A stretch of 5,002 bases of DNA, from positions 1 through 5,002 of the forward strand of contig NVTG01000128.1 in the NCBI GenBank assembly GCA_002401495.1. Reading direction: 5' to 3'. The stretch is from Candidatus Kaiserbacteria bacterium (GTDB lineage Bacteria; Patescibacteria; Paceibacteria; UBA9973; UBA2100). Made by a program: the position numbers and the translations under genes. Under the pieces are notes generated by a model. It was not told the origin of the DNA, ran no database searches, and saw only the letters and a program-made list of their open reading frames with translations. Each line of letters opens with the position of its first letter. Position 1 is the stretch's first letter. Positions 4,362 to 5,002 of the stretch are shown piece after piece.

Positions 4362-5002
4362 ATGACTGAATCCGAAACAATAGCTCAGTTGAGATGGATG
4401 TTAATCAGAGTCGAACCTGAATATGAAGAATTTTTTGAGTCGCTGAATAAAAAAAGACTGGTTGAAGAAAAGGGTGAACATCGTATTTGGGTCAGTTTAG
4501 ATGGCGAAGAGTTACAGCTGTGTCAAAAGAAATGGAAGTTAAAAGTACCCATTGATTTTAGAGTAAAAGAGGTCCTGCCTTCTGCATTCAAAGATAAGGA
4601 TGTTATTCCGTTGTCTAGATCTAATGACAATAAATATTGTCGTGTTGAAATTCGTACTGATGCTAAGTGGAAAGATGTGGTGGGTGACCTAGAAAGGGTC
4701 CATAGGATCTCTAAAAGTAAAGGGCGTAAGAACCCTTCACTCAATCGTCTTGAAAGAATGTGTCGTTGTTTTGAACTATTGACGCGTGAAGGTCTTTCAG
4801 AAGATAAAGCAATCGAACAGTATCTTAAGGAGTATTATGAGGATGAACTTAGAGAAAGAAAAAAACGTGACGAGAGAGATGGCATTGTTGCGAGCATTGA
4901 TGATGATATACACATCGAGGATGTTAAGCCCAAGTTTAGAAAATGGATAAAAAGCATCAAAGGATATTTCAAAAATGAAGAGTATAATAACATTTGTTAC
5001 TT
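4362..5002 (+). CDS. hypothetical protein, N-terminal 213 residues, runs off the right edge
   Basis: No stop codon appears before the window ends, so only the N-terminal 213 codons are visible. The start is well supported by GGGAGG (4352-4357), four bases before the ATG. I do not recognise the family. Residues 1-110 look like a mixed alpha/beta domain (RIWVSLDGEELQL and CRVEIRTD read as strands). A basic patch KSKGRKNPSLNRLERM (118-133) precedes helices that include CFELLTREGLSEDKAIEQYL. That LSEDKAIEQYL stretch is a plausible but unproven DNA-binding helix pair. Residues 155-175 are extremely charged (EYYEDELRERKKRDERDG), like an exposed helix or coiled coil. There is no signal peptide, so it is probably cytoplasmic. 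Replication, partition or mobile-element roles are possible from context only. The whole frame has even, protein-like composition, so I am confident it is coding. Confidence 0.75.
   Translation, partial: MTESETIAQLRWMLIRVEPEYEEFFESLNKKRLVEEKGEHRIWVSLDGEELQLCQKKWKLKVPIDFRVKEVLPSAFKDKDVIPLSRSNDNKYCRVEIRTDAKWKDVVGDLERVHRISKSKGRKNPSLNRLERMCRCFELLTREGLSEDKAIEQYLKEYYEDELRERKKRDERDGIVASIDDDIHIEDVKPKFRKWIKSIKGYFKNEEYNNICY

Noticed and set aside
4523..4744. Open frame on the - strand opposite the last gene.
   Set aside because: The + strand frame has a strong SD and runs unbroken for 213 codons; the opposite frame is its shadow.
1..5002. CRISPR array, rRNA, tRNA or complete transposon.
   Set aside because: I saw no regularly spaced repeats, no tRNA-like cloverleaf or conserved rRNA stretch, and no long terminal inverted repeats.

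Overview
The window looks like accessory DNA from a Gram-negative bacterium, probably a proteobacterium in the broad sense. By eye it leans AT-rich. Every gene I support is on the + strand, several have purine-rich Shine-Dalgarno (SD) sequences, and three proteins carry ordinary export signals. The thermonuclease-family protein (2804-3268) reminds me of versions seen in Bdellovibrio-type bacteria and on proteobacterial plasmids, but that is recall, not a search. I do not assign a genus.

Layout. (1) Positions 1-843 are the 3' end of a gene entering from the left. Its protein ends in a PD-(D/E)XK nuclease-like domain with a RecB-type QxxxY motif. (2) Positions 844-1234 hold no confident gene, only a doubtful 61-codon frame at 913-1098. 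(3) Positions 1235-1927 carry a small protein of unknown role (1235-1492) and an XRE-type helix-turn-helix protein (1574-1927). (4) Positions 1970-3268 form a tight three-gene unit. It encodes a small exported four-cysteine protein, a second exported protein with two copies of what looks like the same four-cysteine module, and a secreted thermonuclease-like enzyme with all expected catalytic residues. (5) Positions 3348-3956 encode a small serine recombinase of the resolvase/invertase type. (6) Positions 4003-4218 encode a 71-residue unknown protein that follows it closely. (7) A 143-base gap contains a perfect 17-bp palindrome. (8) A gene of unknown function starts at 4362 and runs off the right edge.

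The nuclease-like C-terminus, the recombinase, the phage/plasmid-style regulator and the run of unknown small genes fit a genomic island or integrated element. No element ends, long terminal repeats or attachment sites are visible. The best candidate for something undescribed is the 1970-3268 unit, where a repeated four-cysteine secreted module travels with a secreted nuclease. Its function cannot be read from the sequence; roles such as a periplasmic or extracellular nuclease with partner or protective proteins are inference only.
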